Positions 5,514-13,399 of a DNA stretch of 23,326 nucleotides are shown here, in pieces. The notes beneath the pieces were generated by a model. The model was not told the origin of the DNA. It saw only the letters and a program-made list of their open reading frames with translations, and searched no databases. The stretch covers positions 1 through 23,326 of the forward strand of contig CAZXIT010000006.1 of assembly GCA_964640775.1 (NCBI GenBank), written 5' to 3'. Made by a program: the position numbers and the translations under genes. This stretch comes from CAYMUN01 sp964640775. GTDB lineage: Bacteria > Patescibacteriota > Saccharimonadia > Saccharimonadales > UBA4665. Position 1 is the stretch's first letter; every line of letters starts with the position of its first letter.

Positions 5514-7733
5514 TCAAGGTGCTGCGGCGTCCATGGCTTTTTCGATATTCAGAGCAATCAGTGCAAGATCAGCCAGGTCGCCGTCATAGGCTATGCAGTT
5601 TGGCTGCCACTCCGGTTTGAACTTGTTTTTGAATTGCTCCAAGCCGCTGTACGAAAAGCGACCCCCGCCGATAATCTTGGCAAGTCTGAGCAGCGAGCCC
5701 TTGGCTCGGGCAAACGGCACAAAGCCCAGGTCAAATTGTTTGCTGCCCGGTACATCGGCGGCGGTATGTATCGTGTTCCACAATAGATACGGCATCGTTT
5801 GATTGCAGTCCGGGAGATAGCGCAGCAAATCTACCGTCACGGTTGGGAGCGGCCTAAACTGGGACACCTCATTAGTGAAAGCTACTACACGTCCAGTTTG
5901 GTCGTGCAAATAGTGGATCACGCAATTTTGAAGATATGTTTCATTAAAATAACCGAGTGAAAAGCCCCTTTCGGTGTGGCCGTCAATGCTCAGCCAGGCT
6001 TGAGATACAGCCCGCAGCTGCCCAATTAGCAGGTCGGTGTGCGGCGGCTTCGATTGCTGGTAGCTATAACCCTGCTTAACAGCCCGGTTTTTTTGCCAGC
6101 GCCACCATTTTTCATTGGCAGTACTGGAGAGAAACTGGTTGATATCAATCACCGCGCTGCTGCCTATTTGCAGCAGCTCCAGACCGGCATTCTCGTACAG
6201 CTGCATGCTCGCTTCGCAAACTGGTAAAAAACAGGTCTTTAAGCGTTTGCTCCTGTTGTCTGCCAGGAAATTATCAACTAGCTGCTGCTGATTGTCGGAC
6301 ACGGGATCCGCTAAGGCAAAGACTGTCGATCCGACTAATTTGTAGGCAATAAAACCGTCTGTATCCTGCTGCATGTAATACTGTTTATCCGCCGGCCACA
6401 GTTTGAAATAATCCTCTGAGCTTGCTGAGTGTGCTTCAAGTATGTTTTTGATCCTGCGCCGGTCTTGATTGGTTTTATGCGCGCTGCCGTATGGCCGAAA
6501 AAGTATCCATAAAACTGTCCCGATGCTGATAAACAAGAACGCCGATATAGTATGCGCCAGCAAAGCACTGGCGATATCAGATCGAGGGATTGGCACCGAG
6601 CGAGCGGCGTAGTCAAAAAAATTATCAAAGGTTCGACTGGTCACGATCGAAGCTTTATTATCCCTGTCCAGAAATAGCAGCGCTGCCAAAATGGCTACCA
6701 GCAGCGCTGCGACCATAAAGTACAGATCTCTGAGACGTATTGCCCAGGTCATGGGGATTGTCCCCCTGGTAAAATCGTCCTTCAGTACAAACAGCCCGCA
6801 GAATGTCGTTGTATATAAGATCATCAGCACCGGATGAGGCGAAACAACAGAATATTTCAGGACCTCTACTCCGCTAATCGCCAAAAATATTTGGCGGGCC
6901 CGCAGTTCTCCTCGTACCAGATGGCGGCTCAAATACAGCATAACTACTCCGATGATAACCCCGTGCTGGGCCAGCCAGGCGCTGTCACCAGCGAAGTATA
7001 ATCCTCGCAGCCTGCCTAGCAGCTGAATATGAGCCAGGCTTAAGACAATCGCCAGGATACCATTAGCCAGGGCCCAGGCGGCAACCGCAAATTTGATGAT
7101 ATACAACTCTTTTTTTCCGGGTTCAAATTTTTTGGCTGCCAAAAAATCACGTACAAACCAGGCGATCCAGGCGATAGCTGCAGCTTGGTAAATATACTGT
7201 GACAGGGTGTTAAAATGTCCCTGCTCGGCTAGCTGGCTGACAAAGAGCGCGCCGTAAGCAATTTGAAATACTACGGTTACGATTGACACGAGCTGCTTGC
7301 GGCGCCAGGCATCATAGACAGTTAATGCAAAAAATGCCGCGGCTGTAGAGAGTGTTTCCAGAGCATGCAGCATAAAGCCAGCCGAAAAATATTCCTGGCA
7401 GACCTGACCGGATACCCGGCAGGTAGTACTAAGCAGTGGATCCAAGACCATACCCGCGCCGATGACAAGCAGCAAGCGGACAGCCACTTTGCTTGCCGGC
7501 CGGTGCAAGCACCGGACCGCAACCAGGACCAGCAATAGCCCCGCCAATACATCGCACGATCTAAATAACCACGAGTACGGTTGAAAAGCAGTTTCATATT
7601 GGCTAATCAAAGCCGTGCGGTAGTCTAACGCATGATTAAGGTACGGCGCCCACAGCCACGTAGTGCCAAGCACTATGAAGAGAATTTGCCATGCAATGAC
7701 AGCAGTTCGGCTATTTTTTTTGGCTATCCACAT
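5514..7733 (-). CDS. MprF-like membrane protein: multi-TM N-terminus plus DUF2156 lysyltransferase-type domain
   Basis: A 739-aa protein. The N-terminal part (about 1-210) has several TM helices and a stretch (ISQYETAFQPYSWLFR) resembling DUF998; more TM helices run to about 430 (an SVPIPRSDIASALLAHTISA loop precedes the last). The C-terminal 300 residues match DUF2156, the GNAT-like catalytic domain of phosphatidylglycerol lysyltransferases: YFKLWPADKQYYM, AYKLVGSTVFALADPVS, SVAWL-like WLSIDGHTERGFSLGYF, and the end FKNKFKPEW. MprF proteins transfer an amino acid from tRNA to a lipid, which masks negative charge; the substrate here is inferred. The frame opens at a TTG (7766), but TACAAT lies 6 nt before the ATG at 7733, which I prefer. 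It is first of three minus-strand genes. Confidence 0.82.
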   Translation of the reverse strand: MWIAKKNSRTAVIAWQILFIVLGTTWLWAPYLNHALDYRTALISQYETAFQPYSWLFRSCDVLAGLLLVLVAVRCLHRPASKVAVRLLLVIGAGMVLDPLLSTTCRVSGQVCQEYFSAGFMLHALETLSTAAAFFALTVYDAWRRKQLVSIVTVVFQIAYGALFVSQLAEQGHFNTLSQYIYQAAAIAWIAWFVRDFLAAKKFEPGKKELYIIKFAVAAWALANGILAIVLSLAHIQLLGRLRGLYFAGDSAWLAQHGVIIGVVMLYLSRHLVRGELRARQIFLAISGVEVLKYSVVSPHPVLMILYTTTFCGLFVLKDDFTRGTIPMTWAIRLRDLYFMVAALLVAILAALLFLDRDNKASIVTSRTFDNFFDYAARSVPIPRSDIASALLAHTISAFLFISIGTVLWILFRPYGSAHKTNQDRRRIKNILEAHSASSEDYFKLWPADKQYYMQQDTDGFIAYKLVGSTVFALADPVSDNQQQLVDNFLADNRSKRLKTCFLPVCEASMQLYENAGLELLQIGSSAVIDINQFLSSTANEKWWRWQKNRAVKQGYSYQQSKPPHTDLLIGQLRAVSQAWLSIDGHTERGFSLGYFNETYLQNCVIHYLHDQTGRVVAFTNEVSQFRPLPTVTVDLLRYLPDCNQTMPYLLWNTIHTAADVPGSKQFDLGFVPFARAKGSLLRLAKIIGGGRFSYSGLEQFKNKFKPEWQPNCIAYDGDLADLALIALNIEKAMDAAAP

Positions 7734-7760
7734 GACTTTATTGTAGCTGGTAGCTATACT
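7732..7760 (+). promoter_or_regulatory. sigma70-type promoter for the EamA leader
   Basis: ATGACT (7732-7737) and TATACT (7755-7760) are 17 bp apart, a standard spacing with 4/6 and 5/6 matches. Transcription from about 7767 would give a 174-nt leader before the EamA start. It faces away from, and overlaps, the MprF-like promoter. Confidence 0.5.
7740..7745 (-). promoter_or_regulatory. -10 element (TACAAT) giving a leaderless MprF-like mRNA
   Basis: The minus strand reads TACAAT, then 6 nt (AAAGTC), then ATG at 7733. ACTTGC lies 17 nt upstream at the -35 position. The promoter overlaps the -35 of the divergent EamA promoter. Confidence 0.5.
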
Positions 7761-7766
7761 AAGCAA

Positions 7767-7927
7767 GTACTATCAATTTAATTTCCTGGGGTGGCGTGTA
7801 ATTCGCCAATCGGACGTATAGCCGTCGACCATTACCCTCAAGTGATGGATGACCATGTGCAACTCATGGGCCGACCGTATAGTCGGGACTCGCTCCTAGA
7901 GCGAGAGTCGCGTTAGGAGCGCGGCAG
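7767..7927 (+). ncRNA. highly structured 5' leader, candidate riboswitch or cis-regulatory RNA
   Basis: Seven consecutive hairpins can be drawn: TGGCG/CGCCA (7792-7808); GACG/CGTC (7813-7826); CCATTAC/GTGATGG (7829-7848, one G-U); CCATG/CATGG (7853-7869); CCGAC/GTCGG (7871-7886); CTCGCTC/GAGCGAG (7889-7905); CGCG/CGCG (7909-7923). The second and fifth loops both contain TATA and could kiss. CGCTCCTA (7891-7898) is also perfectly complementary to TAGGAGCG (7914-7921), so the last two hairpins have a mutually exclusive partner just before the AAGGAA ribosome site. I do not recognise a known riboswitch consensus. The ligand, if any, is unknown. Confidence 0.55.
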
Positions 7928-7940
7928 AAAAGGAACCAAT

Positions 7941-8879
7941 ATGAAATATATTAAATTTGGCGCACCTGCGCTAATCTTGGCGGCGCTGTTGTTTAGCGTT
8001 GACGGCTTATTGCGGCGGCATTTGTATACGCTGCCGGCACCGGTAATTGTATTTTACGAGCACCTGTTTGGCTTTCTGGTCTTAGCGCCAATCGTTTTGT
8101 CATCACTCAAAGCCTTTAAAAAACTAACTCGCAAGCAGTGGCAGGCTATCATCGGCGTGTCGTTCCTATCCGGGGCACTGGGGACAATTCTCTATACTGC
8201 TGCCCTGGGACGCATCCAGTTCATTCCGTTTTCGGTCGTTGTACTGCTGCAGCAGTTAAATCCAATATTTGCCATCGGCGCTTCAGCCCTGCTCCTCAGA
8301 GAGCCCCTGACCAAAAGATTTCTGGGCCTTTCAGCGGTCGCTTTGGCTGCCGCCTACTTTGTGACGTTTCCAAATATCAGCGTTAACCTGTCGACCGGCA
8401 ACGGTACGCTCATAGCCGCCCTGTTCGCGGTAGGTGCCGCAGCTGCTTGGGGTACTTCCACCGCTTTCTCCAAATATGCCCTCAATGGTACTTCGTCGCT
8501 GCATGTCACTGCCGCCCGCTTTGGCATTACACCCTTCTTTGCCATACTTTTTGTACTGTTTTCCGGCGATACCGCGTCGCTGACCGCTATTACGTTTGAC
8601 CAGTTCAAGTACCTGGCAGCTATCACCTTTTCGACAGGACTGGTGGCACTGGCTATCTATTACTTCGGACTTAAACGAATTCCAGCTTCACGCGCGGCGA
8701 TTCTCGAGCTGGCTTGGCCGCTGTCGGCTGTTGTGGTTGGCTATATGTTCCTGCACCAGGGCCTCACGGCTACCCAGGTCATTGCCGCATTAGTGCTCAG
8801 CGGCATGATCTACCTGATAGCCAAAGACGCCAAAGCCATCGCCGAAACTAAAAAAACGCGCATCGCTTCCAAAAAATAA
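7941..8879 (+). CDS. EamA-family (drug/metabolite superfamily) transporter
   Basis: A 312-aa inner-membrane protein with about ten TM helices in two EamA repeats (about 5-142 and 155-290). Typical motifs are visible: SFLSGALGTILYTAALGRIQFIP at the end of TM3, VVLLQQLNPIFAIGASALLLREPLT in repeat 1, and AILELAWPLSAVVVGYMFLHQGLT in repeat 2, the conserved (L/W)xPxxAxxxxxxxLxE-type segment. Substrates of this family range from amino acids and purines to cations and cannot be read here. The start ATG is backed by AAGGAA at 7930-7935. The gene is preceded by a long structured leader, unlike most genes in this window, which implies regulation of its expression. The Lys-rich tail (KKTRIASKK) is cytosolic by the positive-inside rule. 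Confidence 0.92.
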   Translation: MKYIKFGAPALILAALLFSVDGLLRRHLYTLPAPVIVFYEHLFGFLVLAPIVLSSLKAFKKLTRKQWQAIIGVSFLSGALGTILYTAALGRIQFIPFSVVVLLQQLNPIFAIGASALLLREPLTKRFLGLSAVALAAAYFVTFPNISVNLSTGNGTLIAALFAVGAAAAWGTSTAFSKYALNGTSSLHVTAARFGITPFFAILFVLFSGDTASLTAITFDQFKYLAAITFSTGLVALAIYYFGLKRIPASRAAILELAWPLSAVVVGYMFLHQGLTATQVIAALVLSGMIYLIAKDAKAIAETKKTRIASKK

Positions 8880-8915
8880 TCCGCGGCTGCAGCCTATGTC
8901 TAGCCGTCATCCATG

Positions 8916-8921
8916 TATAAT
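8916..8921 (+). promoter_or_regulatory. -10 element (TATAAT) of ugd
   Basis: TATAAT lies exactly 6 nt before the ATG at 8928. It implies transcription starting on the start codon and rules out the in-frame ATG at 8913, which lies upstream of the hexamer. No -35 consensus is seen. Confidence 0.6.
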
Positions 8922-8927
8922 GAGCGG

Positions 8928-10259
8928 ATGAATGTGACGATTGTCGGGACGGGATACGTAGGACTGGTGACTGGCTGCTGCCTGGCTGAAAGTGGCAGCC
9001 AGGTGGTATGCGTTGATAATAACGAGGCCAAGGTCGCCGATCTCAGGCAGGGTATTATTCCCATTTACGAGCCCGGCCTTGAAGTTATAATGCAGCGCAA
9101 TCTGAAGGCCGGAAATATATCCTTTACGTCTGATTTGGCTGATGGCGCAGCTGCGGCGGAAGCTATCTTTTTGGCCCTGCCAACACCGCCACGAGAAGAT
9201 GGTTCGGCAGATTTGTCAGCGGTACTAAGCGTCGCTAAGCAGCTCGGTACTTGCCTGCCGGCACACTACTGCGTGGTTATCGACAAAAGCACCGTACCGG
9301 TTGGTACCGCCGAACAAGTACGCCAAGCTATTGGCGAGAATGCCCGCACGTCATTTGACGTCGTCTCCAACCCGGAATTCCTGCGCGAGGGCTATGCTGT
9401 CAAAGACTTCATGGAGCCAGAACGAGTCGTCGTGGGGGTCACTTCTTCTGAAGCCGAAGCGGTCATGCGCCGTCTTTATGAGCCGTTTATAAACGATACA
9501 CGCCCTCTGTACGTTACTGATCCGGCCACCGCCGAGCTGGCCAAGTACGCTGCCAACGCCTTTCTAGTCACCAAGATCAGCTTCATGAACGAGATGTCGC
9601 ACCTCTGCGAAAAAATGGGCGCCGATGTCGATATGCTGCGCCAAGCCATCGGTTCGGACAGCCGGATCGGCCATAAGTTTCTCTACCCCGGCATTGGCTG
9701 TGGCGGCAGCTGCTTTCCCAAGGACGTCCGCGCCCTCAAGCATATGTCAGAAGAGCAGGATTATGATTTCAAACTCCTAGGCGCTGCCATGACAATTAAC
9801 GATCAGCAGCAGGGCCTCTTAGCTGCTAAACTACTTGATCATTTCAGCGGCGATATCAAAGGCAAGCAGTTTGCTCTCTGGGGATTGGCATTTAAGCCGC
9901 ATACTGATGATATTCGCGAAGCCCCGGCGCTGACGATTATTGACCAGCTGCTCGAAGCCGGCGCCCAAGTCACGGCTTACGATCCGCAGGCTGGCGAGCA
10001 TGTACGCAAACGCTACCAGGATAACGACCGAGTACAAGTCGTGAATGAGCAGTACGCGGCTCTGGAGAACGCCTCAGCCCTCTTAATCGCCACTGAATGG
10101 CCGGAATTTGTAGACAGTGATATTCGGCGCATCAGCAGCAGTTTGCTTGAACCGCTGGTCTTTGACGGCCGCAACATCTTTCGTCCTGACGATATGCAAT
10201 CCGCCGGGTTTACCTACTATAGTGTCGGACGGCGGCCTGTCATGGCTGCCACCGTATGA
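8928..10259 (+). CDS. ugd: UDP-glucose 6-dehydrogenase
   Basis: A 443-aa enzyme that oxidises UDP-glucose to UDP-glucuronate with two NAD+, supplying surface glycan synthesis. N-terminal Rossmann motif GTGYVG (7-12) with the acidic D30; EPGLEVIM (48-55); NPEFLREG (148-155); central helix with K216 (NAFLVTKISFMNEM); the catalytic nucleophile C262 in GCGGSCFPKD; and the C-terminal domain with FKPHTDDIREAP and AYDPQA. All catalytic residues expected of the family are present and the length is typical. The related GDP-mannose and UDP-ManNAc dehydrogenases share the fold, but the NPEFLREG and GGSCFPKD forms favour Ugd/TuaD. The stop overlaps the next start (ATGA, 10256-10259), so it is co-transcribed with the SGNH hydrolase. 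Confidence 0.95.
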   Translation: MNVTIVGTGYVGLVTGCCLAESGSQVVCVDNNEAKVADLRQGIIPIYEPGLEVIMQRNLKAGNISFTSDLADGAAAAEAIFLALPTPPREDGSADLSAVLSVAKQLGTCLPAHYCVVIDKSTVPVGTAEQVRQAIGENARTSFDVVSNPEFLREGYAVKDFMEPERVVVGVTSSEAEAVMRRLYEPFINDTRPLYVTDPATAELAKYAANAFLVTKISFMNEMSHLCEKMGADVDMLRQAIGSDSRIGHKFLYPGIGCGGSCFPKDVRALKHMSEEQDYDFKLLGAAMTINDQQQGLLAAKLLDHFSGDIKGKQFALWGLAFKPHTDDIREAPALTIIDQLLEAGAQVTAYDPQAGEHVRKRYQDNDRVQVVNEQYAALENASALLIATEWPEFVDSDIRRISSSLLEPLVFDGRNIFRPDDMQSAGFTYYSVGRRPVMAATV

Positions 10260-10999
10260 AACATCGCGTCCTGGTGATTGCAGCTGCCGTCCTGCTAGCT
10301 ATCGTGCTGGCAGCGCTGGCGGAGTTCATATTTATCAAATATAGCGGCGGGCCGGTACCGGCGCCTGTGATTCCACGCGGCGGGCGGACACTAGGAAAGG
10401 GGCCGGCTCTAACGTACGTAGTGATGGGTGACAGCACCGCCATTGGCCAGGGCGCAAAATATGAAAATAGCTACGCCGTGGCTAGCGCCGACCACCTAGC
10501 CGAAGACTACCAGGTCAATTTCGCAAATGTCGGTGTGTCCGGCGCGATCACGACCGACGTTCTAGCTACTCAGCTCAAGCAGGCTGCCGCCTACAAACCG
10601 GACCTGGTACTGCTGGCCGTCGGAGCTAATGATGCCCGGAGATTTGTGGGTGGCGGCACAATTCAAACCGCTCTGCAGCAGATTGTCGACGGCCTCAAAA
10701 AAGCCAATCCGAAAGTGCAGATTGTTGTTACCGGTTCGCCGGCGATGGATGCCGTACCTCGCTTCCCCTGGCCGTCAAACAAGCTGCTTGGCCTGCGCAC
10801 ACGGCAAGTCAACCGCGCGATTGCGCCAATCATCAGTAAAAATCACCTCACCTTTGCCCCTGTTGCCGATAAGACACGGGCCGCCTTTCAAGCAGATCCG
10901 AGCTTATTCGCGGCTGATAAATTTCACCCCGACGCCCGCGGCTACGAACTCTGGAAACCAGTCATCAATGATGCCCTCGATCAAGCCTTGGCAAAATAA
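10256..10999 (+). CDS. membrane-anchored SGNH/GDSL hydrolase
   Basis: A 247-aa protein with an N-terminal membrane anchor (about 4-28), placing the catalytic domain outside the membrane. The four SGNH blocks are intact: GDSTAIG with nucleophile S60 (block I), NVGVSGA (block II glycine), GANDA with N125 (block III) and DKFHPD with D221/H224 (block V). Such enzymes are esterases or lipases, or remove acetyl groups from glycans and peptidoglycan; the target cannot be told. Coupled by a 4-bp overlap to ugd, it may act on a uronic-acid-containing surface glycan, but that is inference. A short GC stem (CCCTGAGGGG) after the stop lacks a T-run. Confidence 0.92.
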   Translation: MKHRVLVIAAAVLLAIVLAALAEFIFIKYSGGPVPAPVIPRGGRTLGKGPALTYVVMGDSTAIGQGAKYENSYAVASADHLAEDYQVNFANVGVSGAITTDVLATQLKQAAAYKPDLVLLAVGANDARRFVGGGTIQTALQQIVDGLKKANPKVQIVVTGSPAMDAVPRFPWPSNKLLGLRTRQVNRAIAPIISKNHLTFAPVADKTRAAFQADPSLFAADKFHPDARGYELWKPVINDALDQALAK

Positions 11000-11018
11000 C
11001 ATTTCCCTGAGGGGATGC

Positions 11019-11024
11019 TACTAT
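11019..11024 (+). promoter_or_regulatory. extended -10 (TGCTACTAT) before tRNA-Arg(CCG)
   Basis: TACTAT preceded by TGC lies 8 nt before the mature tRNA 5' end, suggesting a transcript with a 1-2 nt leader. Confidence 0.4.
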
Positions 11025-11032
11025 AGACGGAC

Positions 11033-11109
11033 GCGCCCGTAGCTCAGCTGGATAGAGCGTTGGTTTCCGGTACCAAAGGCCGGGGGTTCGAATCCCTTCG
11101 GGCGCACCA
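11033..11109 (+). tRNA. tRNA-Arg (anticodon CCG)
   Basis: A complete 77-nt cloverleaf with an encoded CCA. The acceptor stem GCGCCCG (11033-11039) pairs perfectly with CGGGCGC (11099-11105). The anticodon stem TTGGT/ACCAA encloses TTCCGGT, giving CCG, which reads CGG. The T arm GGGGGTTCGAATCCCTT is canonical. It is the second arginine tRNA in the window and differs from the UCG tRNA mainly in the anticodon arm and parts of the variable/T-stem region. Confidence 0.97.
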
Positions 11110-11121
11110 GATAAATTTTTG

Positions 11122-11127
11122 TAAAAT
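11122..11127 (+). promoter_or_regulatory. -10 element (TAAAAT) of the SDR gene
   Basis: TAAAAT lies 9 nt before the ATG at 11137 and 12 nt after the tRNA CCA. It gives at most a 3-nt leader and no Shine-Dalgarno site exists, so the gene is either leaderless or read through from the tRNA. Confidence 0.4.
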
Positions 11128-11136
11128 GGGATTGCA

Positions 11137-12171
11137 ATGAGCGACCGGCATGTATTACTAACTGGAGCGACCGGCATGTTTGGACGCTACTTGGCACGAG
11201 CACAGATGAAACGGCCAGCAGAACGGCTCACGCTGCTGGTGCGTGCTGACAGCCAAGCCGCGGCAACTCATAGAATACAATCTATCACGGGCAGCAGCAC
11301 GGTTCTGTCCGGTGTCTCCGTGCTGCAAGCTGATCTCGGGGAGCCCAATCTTGGCTTATCAGCCAAAGACTATGCCAGCCTGGCTAAAAGCGTTACGGCC
11401 ATATTGCACGCCGCGGCTCCCACCCGCTTTGACCTGCCATTGGCCGAGGCCCGGGCCAGCATTGTTAAAACCACTGAGTGCCTTGCCCGCTTTGGCTCAT
11501 CTGCCAGGCACTTGGAGCAGTTTGGCTATGTCAGCACCGCCTATGCGGCCGGCCGTCACACCGGCTTGATCGCTGAAGCGGCCCTGCCGAACGTCGGATT
11601 TGTTAATTCATACGACCAGGCAAAGTATGAGGCCGAGAGCTTTATGAGATCTCAAACTGCCACCATACCGCTGACTATCTACCGGCCAAGCCTGATTGTG
11701 AGCCCCAATAGCAATAAATACCATGCGGCGGTCATGCTCCTCAAACTGGCCCAAGCAAACTTGCTGCCTGTATTGCCCGGACAGCCGGGCGACCTCGTCG
11801 ACATACTGACGGCCGATGAGGCTTCAGCTGCGATTAACAGTCTTTTTAATAATCATTTTGTGGCTGGCGAAACATATCATGTTGCCAGCGGCTTGCTGGC
11901 TCCCCAAATCCAGGACGTGCTGTCTCTGGTGCAGTCGGCTCAGGCAGTACATTTCACCGGTTATGATCCGTCGGCCTACCGGCACGCACTCAGCAAAGCA
12001 GTCGCCAAAGCGCCAAAACTACGAGCAGTGTACCATCAGATTGACTGTGTGGCTGCATATCTGCTCTACCCCAAACAATTTAGTACGTCGCAAACGGAAG
12101 CTGCCCTAGGCTATAGGCTTGGCCAGCAAGACGCCACCGCGGCTCTGGAGCAAGCGCTTGCACTCGCCTGA
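11137..12171 (+). CDS. extended SDR, fatty-acyl/thioester reductase-like (NAD_binding_4 type)
   Basis: A 344-aa NAD(P)-dependent protein. The Rossmann motif GATGMFG (10-16) is followed by LLVRADS (34-40), typical of the male-sterility/thioester reductase branch rather than sugar epimerases. The ILHAAAPTRFD stretch (89-99), the YVSTAYAAG strand (131-139) and the catalytic pair Y159/K163 (YDQAK) are intact. No adenylation or carrier-protein domain is fused to it. This branch reduces acyl-CoA or acyl-ACP thioesters to aldehydes or alcohols; substrate not known. Its 3' end overlaps the plsC-like gene, so a link to acyl-lipid metabolism is supported by context. The alternative is a lipid-linked sugar or sterol-type SDR. 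Confidence 0.85.
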   Translation: MSDRHVLLTGATGMFGRYLARAQMKRPAERLTLLVRADSQAAATHRIQSITGSSTVLSGVSVLQADLGEPNLGLSAKDYASLAKSVTAILHAAAPTRFDLPLAEARASIVKTTECLARFGSSARHLEQFGYVSTAYAAGRHTGLIAEAALPNVGFVNSYDQAKYEAESFMRSQTATIPLTIYRPSLIVSPNSNKYHAAVMLLKLAQANLLPVLPGQPGDLVDILTADEASAAINSLFNNHFVAGETYHVASGLLAPQIQDVLSLVQSAQAVHFTGYDPSAYRHALSKAVAKAPKLRAVYHQIDCVAAYLLYPKQFSTSQTEAALGYRLGQQDATAALEQALALA

Positions 12172-12766
12172 ATATTGGCGCGGCTGGCTGGCAGTTTGCG
12201 GCCAGGTTATTGGGTGGCCAGTGTATTGGTTTTTAGCCCGCGTAATTTGCCGAGCTACGGTGGCCAACCAGCTGGTCCTGCCAGCTGATACCAAGGCTCG
12301 CTATATCATTGCCGCCAATCACCAGAGCCGACTGGATGCCTTTGTGATTGCCGGCATAATCGGGCCTCGTTATTGGCGCCAGCTGCTGCCTTACCGCTAT
12401 ATCACGGCCAATCAATATCTCTATAATTGGCGGACCGGCTGGATATTGTGGCCGCTTGGCGGCTTTCCCGCCTTTTCCAAAAAACGAGGTACTTCGGGTC
12501 TGAAGCGTGCCGGGCAAATTTTTGACCTAGGCCAGACAATTGGTATTTTTCCTGAAGGCCGCCGCAGTCGGCCCCGAACAGTCCGGCCTAAAAACGGCGT
12601 AGCCGTCCTAGCAGATCTTCCCCATGCCTATATCATTCCAATTAACGTGCAGTGGCGCCATGGTCCGCGGCGCGTCAAAATAACCGTCGGTGCGGCCTAT
12701 CGGCCAAAACAGCCGTCAGCCGAAAAGATTCTCGATACTATCTATACTTTAGCTGAGGCTGTATAG
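12158..12766 (+). CDS. plsC: 1-acyl-sn-glycerol-3-phosphate acyltransferase family protein
   Basis: A 202-aa membrane-associated acyltransferase. The catalytic HX4D motif is intact (NHQSRLD, H55/D60), as is the glycerolphosphate-binding FPEGRRSR (131-138); GGFPAFSKKRG lies between them. A hydrophobic segment at about 10-30 anchors it. PlsC acylates lysophosphatidate to phosphatidate. The acyl donor in a CPR bacterium lacking visible fatty acid synthesis is unclear. The frame extends to a TTG at 12119, but the TTG at 12158 has GGAG with 7-nt spacing and a minimal 14-bp overlap with the SDR gene, so it is preferred. Its 3' end overlaps the convergent dolichol-kinase-like gene by 18 bp. Confidence 0.88.
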   Translation: MHSPEYWRGWLAVCGQVIGWPVYWFLARVICRATVANQLVLPADTKARYIIAANHQSRLDAFVIAGIIGPRYWRQLLPYRYITANQYLYNWRTGWILWPLGGFPAFSKKRGTSGLKRAGQIFDLGQTIGIFPEGRRSRPRTVRPKNGVAVLADLPHAYIIPINVQWRHGPRRVKITVGAAYRPKQPSAEKILDTIYTLAEAV

Positions 12767-13399
12767 CTTCATTAGCACAAGCAGCAGTCCGCTGGCCATA
12801 GGCGGCAGCAATAAATTGTCTAAGCCATGCGACAGGCTGCCCTCAACCAGTGTCAGAAAACCCGCCAGTGCCGTGCTGAGTACCAAAGCTGGCAGCAATG
12901 CTGTTCCAAAACTCAGCATTACTGCCAATCCGACAGCCAGCGCGCTTACGAAAAATGTCAGGCTGCCGACGTACGACTTGCGGCCAGCCAAAAGCGTATA
13001 GCTGGACCGGCCATACTTTTGGCCAATCACACTGGCAAATCCATCACTGATAGCCATGATCAGCAATCCGTAGATATACAGCGGCCTTTGCGGAAATAGC
13101 AACGCCGTTATGGCAATGGAACATGGAAAATAAATCTCACCGTAGGTACGGCGCGTGACAGCGTGTATCGAGCTCAAAAAATTAATTCGTTTGGACACCA
13201 GCATCACTGGTATAAATAACAGGCTCAAATAAGTGATTTCTCGAAACGATAGTACAAATGGCAGGAACGCCGCTGATGTCCCAGCTAGGATGTGGGCCGC
13301 CTTGCGCGAGGTTTCTTTTTGAATATGAGTATTGCGGCCAATCAGCTCAACCAAACCAAAGAATCCACCATAGAGAGCTGCAAATACAATAATTTTCAT
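12749..13399 (-). CDS. dolichol/phytol kinase-like (CTP-dependent) membrane protein
   Basis: A 216-aa protein with about six TM helices. It resembles the SEC59/VTE5 and CdsA-related superfamily: ETSRKAAHILAG (29-40), TRRTYGEIYFPCSIA (82-95), MAISDGFASVIGQKYGR (115-131) and GRKSYVGSLTFF (139-150) match the conserved blocks, including the SDG and the K/GS motifs linked to CTP binding. Family members phosphorylate isoprenoid alcohols (dolichol, phytol) with CTP; some close relatives are annotated as phosphatidate cytidylyltransferase. Which reaction occurs here is inferred. It starts within the stop of the UbiA gene (4-bp ATGA overlap), so the two are coupled, consistent with an isoprenoid substrate. 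Its 3' end overlaps plsC. Confidence 0.82.
   Translation of the reverse strand: MKIIVFAALYGGFFGLVELIGRNTHIQKETSRKAAHILAGTSAAFLPFVLSFREITYLSLLFIPVMLVSKRINFLSSIHAVTRRTYGEIYFPCSIAITALLFPQRPLYIYGLLIMAISDGFASVIGQKYGRSSYTLLAGRKSYVGSLTFFVSALAVGLAVMLSFGTALLPALVLSTALAGFLTLVEGSLSHGLDNLLLPPMASGLLLVLMKLYSLS

Noticed and set aside
8885..8894. GGCTGCAGCC palindrome after the EamA gene as a terminator
   Set aside because: No loop and no T-run; ugd has its own promoter shortly after, so it is not evidence of termination.
10965..11203. Two overlapping minus-strand ORFs across tRNA-Arg(CCG) (EGIRTPGLWYRKP type)
   Set aside because: Same antisense-tRNA artefact as above.
12119..12157. TTG at 12119 as the plsC start
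   Set aside because: It would overlap the SDR gene by 53 bp with no clear ribosome site; TTG 12158 has GGAG at 7 nt. Not fully excluded.
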